Origin: a bacterium
GTDB lineage: Bacteria > SM23-31 > JAUVVT01
Length of the DNA stretch: 15,631 bases
Reading direction: 5' to 3'
NCBI GenBank assembly: GCA_030616165.1
Contig: JAUWXV010000064.1
Location: forward strand, 1 to 15,631
The notes under the pieces are model-generated. The model saw only the letters and a program-made list of their open reading frames with translations. It did not search any database and was not told the origin of the DNA. Positions 14,045-15,631 of this stretch are shown one piece after another. The translations under genes and the position numbers were made by a program. Numbering within the stretch: position 1 is the stretch's first letter; each line of letters starts with the position of its first letter.

Positions 14045-14416
14045 TTAGTTTAATACTCTATCCCTTTGTCTATACTTTTTTCGATATTCTAAAATTTCTA
14101 TCCTGTGTTCTTCCTTCCACTTTTTTCTTTCTTTACTGTGTTCAGAACGATATTGTTTTTGATACTCTTTAATTTGTATCTTGTGTTCTACCTCCCACTT
14201 TTTTCTTTCCTCTCTGTGTTCAACCCGATATTTCTTTTGATACTTTTTAGCCTTTTCTTTATTCCTTAAGGCGTATTCCCTATGGTATGCCAATCTAATT
14301 TCTCTGTTTTTCAAATAGTATTTATTTGAATATTTTTTAAGGCAGTCTTTACAAACATAATTATTACGCTTGTAAAATTCATTATACTCTTTGCACTTTG
14401 GACAAATTTTCTTCAT
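14045..14416 (-). CDS. Zinc-ribbon protein with tandem charged repeats
   Basis: 123 residues. The N-terminus has a four-Cys ribbon: C5-x2-C8 (CPKC) and C22-x2-C25 (CKDC), expected to bind zinc. The rest is a long basic helix with two 26-residue repeats, 61-86 and 87-112, each of the form K-K/Q-YR-x-EH...ERKKW...EH...EY. The repetition is also visible in DNA as a 78-bp tandem duplication. This layout (ribbon plus EYQKKY repeats) is familiar from phage and mobile-element proteins, often next to HNH endonuclease domains, but no nuclease domain is present here. The start has AGAGGA upstream. A DNA- or RNA-binding role is plausible from charge alone; no function is established. Confidence 0.68.
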   Translation of the reverse strand: MKKICPKCKEYNEFYKRNNYVCKDCLKKYSNKYYLKNREIRLAYHREYALRNKEKAKKYQKKYRVEHREERKKWEVEHKIQIKEYQKQYRSEHSKERKKWKEEHRIEILEYRKKYRQRDRVLN

Positions 14417-14434
14417 TTTTAATCCTCTTTTTGT

Positions 14435-14572
14435 TTAAATTTGTATATCAACTTCAATTTCAGAATCCTGGTCAACTTCAATATCAATTATAATATCTTC
14501 CTGTTCTTTTGAAGGGAAAATAATAGATAATAAACTGTATAAAAATCCATAAAATAATAAATAATTTAACAT
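14435..14572 (-). CDS. 45-residue membrane peptide with acidic tail
   Basis: An ATG frame of 45 codons lies exactly between two genes of the same strand, 15 bases after the stop of the upstream gene and 18 bases before the next start. Residues 4-19 (YLLFYGFLYSLLSIIF) would span the membrane; residues 22-45 are strongly acidic (EQEDIIIDIEVDQDSEIEVD). The snug fit in the operon and the clear two-part composition favour a real gene, while the weak ribosome binding site speaks against. I know no relative. It may assist the neighbouring membrane protein. Confidence 0.5.
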   Translation of the reverse strand: MLNYLLFYGFLYSLLSIIFPSKEQEDIIIDIEVDQDSEIEVDIQI

Positions 14573-14587
14573 AGTAGTTTAAGTAAA

Positions 14588-15166
14588 TTATTTAATTTTA
14601 ATAAATGTGTTAGCCTTATTATCTAAGTACTTTTTTATACCATTATGAATATTTTCAATCTTCACAAGAAAATCTTTATTTGTTAAAAGTTTTCTAAATT
14701 TATGTGATACAAATTTATCTTGTACATGAAATATAGCATTTCTAAATCGTCTTAAATCGTCATAAATATCGTCAATATCTTTTTGAATGTCTGGAATTAT
14801 AATTTCCTTTTTTTTAAAAGCCTCACACATACAGAAAACTAATCCCCACCAAATGAACATAAATATATACATTTTAATCGTAAAAAATTCAATGAGAGTT
14901 TCTTCAGGAGTGTTTTCTTTTTCATCAATAATTTTGCTTTCCTTTCTCGCATTTTCATGTGACAGTTTCATCTCTGCTGCCCATATCCAGTGTCGATACA
15001 AAGACTGTAAAAGTTCCTCTTTCATATTGTTTAATCCTTTATCTTTGATTTTTTGTTCTACATATTCATTATATTTTTTCATCATAGGTTTATAAAGCAA
15101 ATAATACCCACAAAATATAAGTAATAAAATTAACAAAATATTTTTTAACAAATAATATAATTCCAT
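14588..15166 (-). CDS. Membrane-anchored protein with an HEPN-like RNxxxH motif
   Basis: 192 residues, start supported by AGAGGA 6 bases before the ATG. A single strong N-terminal helix (8-26) is followed by a basic stretch, so the bulk is probably cytoplasmic; a second hydrophobic segment lies at 98-114 (KMYIFMFIWWGLVFCMC). The C-terminal part is helical and contains RRFRNAIFH (139-147), in which R142-N143-xxx-H147 matches the Rx4H RNase motif of HEPN domains as used in abortive-infection and toxin proteins. Domain assignment from one motif is tentative. It is the first gene of the cassette between the two dprA repeats and lies 109 bp after the truncated dprA copy. An RNase or phage-sensing role would fit but is inference. 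Confidence 0.62.
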   Translation of the reverse strand: MELYYLLKNILLILLLIFCGYYLLYKPMMKKYNEYVEQKIKDKGLNNMKEELLQSLYRHWIWAAEMKLSHENARKESKIIDEKENTPEETLIEFFTIKMYIFMFIWWGLVFCMCEAFKKKEIIIPDIQKDIDDIYDDLRRFRNAIFHVQDKFVSHKFRKLLTNKDFLVKIENIHNGIKKYLDNKANTFIKIK

Positions 15167-15274
15167 TATTTCCTCTTTAATTTCCTAATAGAATATTTTT
15201 TAACTCTTTTTTATAAATATTTCTATTTTTCAGAAAATCATAAATAAAATTTTGATTTAATTTTATGTTAAATT

Positions 15275-15352
15275 CTAAACAAGATTTCTGAACCTTGTAG
15301 GACCGATATCAGGAACTCCAGAAAGGGCGAGCATTTCTCTTGTATTTAACAA
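15275..15352 (-). pseudogene. Truncated dprA copy (first 25 codons)
   Basis: TTG start with GGAGG in the same place as the intact gene, then codons for MLNTREMLALSGVPDIGPTRFRNLV, followed directly by TAG (15275-15277), where the duplicated sequence ends. Only the helix-hairpin-helix start is encoded, so there is no DprA activity. It may still be translated as a leader peptide before the four-gene cassette downstream. Confidence 0.85.
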
Positions 15353-15631
15353 GTATCTTTTACCTCCACGATTTTATTACCCAAAAATTGCGATAGGATG
15401 CATAATTAATATCTAAATAAGAAATTGTATGAATCAAAATGATGAAATAGTATTGAACAGACAGGAATGTCTGTCCTACCTACTGACAGACAGGAATGTC
15501 TGTCCTACCTACTGACAGACAGGAATGTCTGTCCTACCTACTGACAGACAGGAATGTCTGTCCTACCTACTGACAGACAGGAATGTCTGTCCTACTAAAA
15601 TAATACTGATTTAAGGGCGGACCCGAAGGAC
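15278..15631. repeat. 354-bp direct repeat, copy 2 (continues past window end)
   Basis: Matches 13124-13477 without gaps. It contains a 22-bp leader motif (15376-15397) and a five-unit 29-bp array starting at 15456, 15485, 15514, 15543 and 15572, again without spacers; its units are more uniform than those of copy 1. Similarity is still running at the last base of the window, so the true length is unknown. Confidence 0.93.

Noticed and set aside
13124-15631. Site-specific integration with short att sites at dprA
   Set aside because: The duplicated sequence is at least 354 bp and no integrase is visible, so duplication or homologous recombination is a better explanation.

Overview
The window is bacterial, AT-rich and accessory in character. 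I cannot place it in a phylum from sequence alone. The style (many dispersed hairpin repeats in long gaps, an excisionase-like HTH fused to a receiver, stand-alone receiver/kinase clusters, TTG/GTG starts) resembles uncultured candidate-phylum genomes, and a lipoprotein signal and a Tat-like signal are compatible with a Gram-negative cell; this is only an impression.

Left part (1-2900, + strand): hairpin repeats, a short remnant resembling the C-terminus of an ABC-2 permease (81-260), then an ABC exporter pair: a six-helix ABC-2 permease (616-2025) and its ATPase (2176-2889). Region 2900-6880: a small phage-type HTH protein on the minus strand with its own likely promoter and palindrome, a 1-kb repeat-rich gap, a lactonase-family beta-propeller protein with a twin-arginine-like signal (minus), and another repeat-rich gap.

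Region 6877-10233 (+) is a signalling cluster: HTH-receiver protein whose phosphoacceptor Asp is replaced by Tyr, a PAS-PAS histidine kinase, and a receiver-HisKA protein (without ATPase domain) that runs out of frame into a second receiver at an A6 run. Together the parts look like a REC-DHp-REC phosphorelay protein fed by the kinase.

Region 10373-11161 (minus): a GIY-YIG-domain protein overlapping a Doc/Fic toxin gene that is broken by two frameshifts. Region 11162-15631 (minus): repeat cassette, tRNA-Ser(UGA), dprA, and then a segment in which the dprA promoter, first 25 codons and a five-unit 29-bp repeat array occur twice as gap-free 354-bp direct repeats about 2.15 kb apart. Between them sit four small genes (a membrane protein with an HEPN-like RNxxxH motif, a 45-residue membrane peptide, a zinc-ribbon repeat protein, a lipoprotein) plus the tail of a GTPase gene. 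The upstream copy of the dprA promoter now faces this cassette.

The most unusual feature across the window is a 13-bp unit (consensus near CCAAAGGACAAGC / CCACAGGGCAAGC) found inside the loops of otherwise perfect hairpin repeats, in 0, 1 or 3 copies at equivalent sites. Several apparent frameshifts fall in short homopolymers, so sequence error must be excluded before biological readings are accepted.
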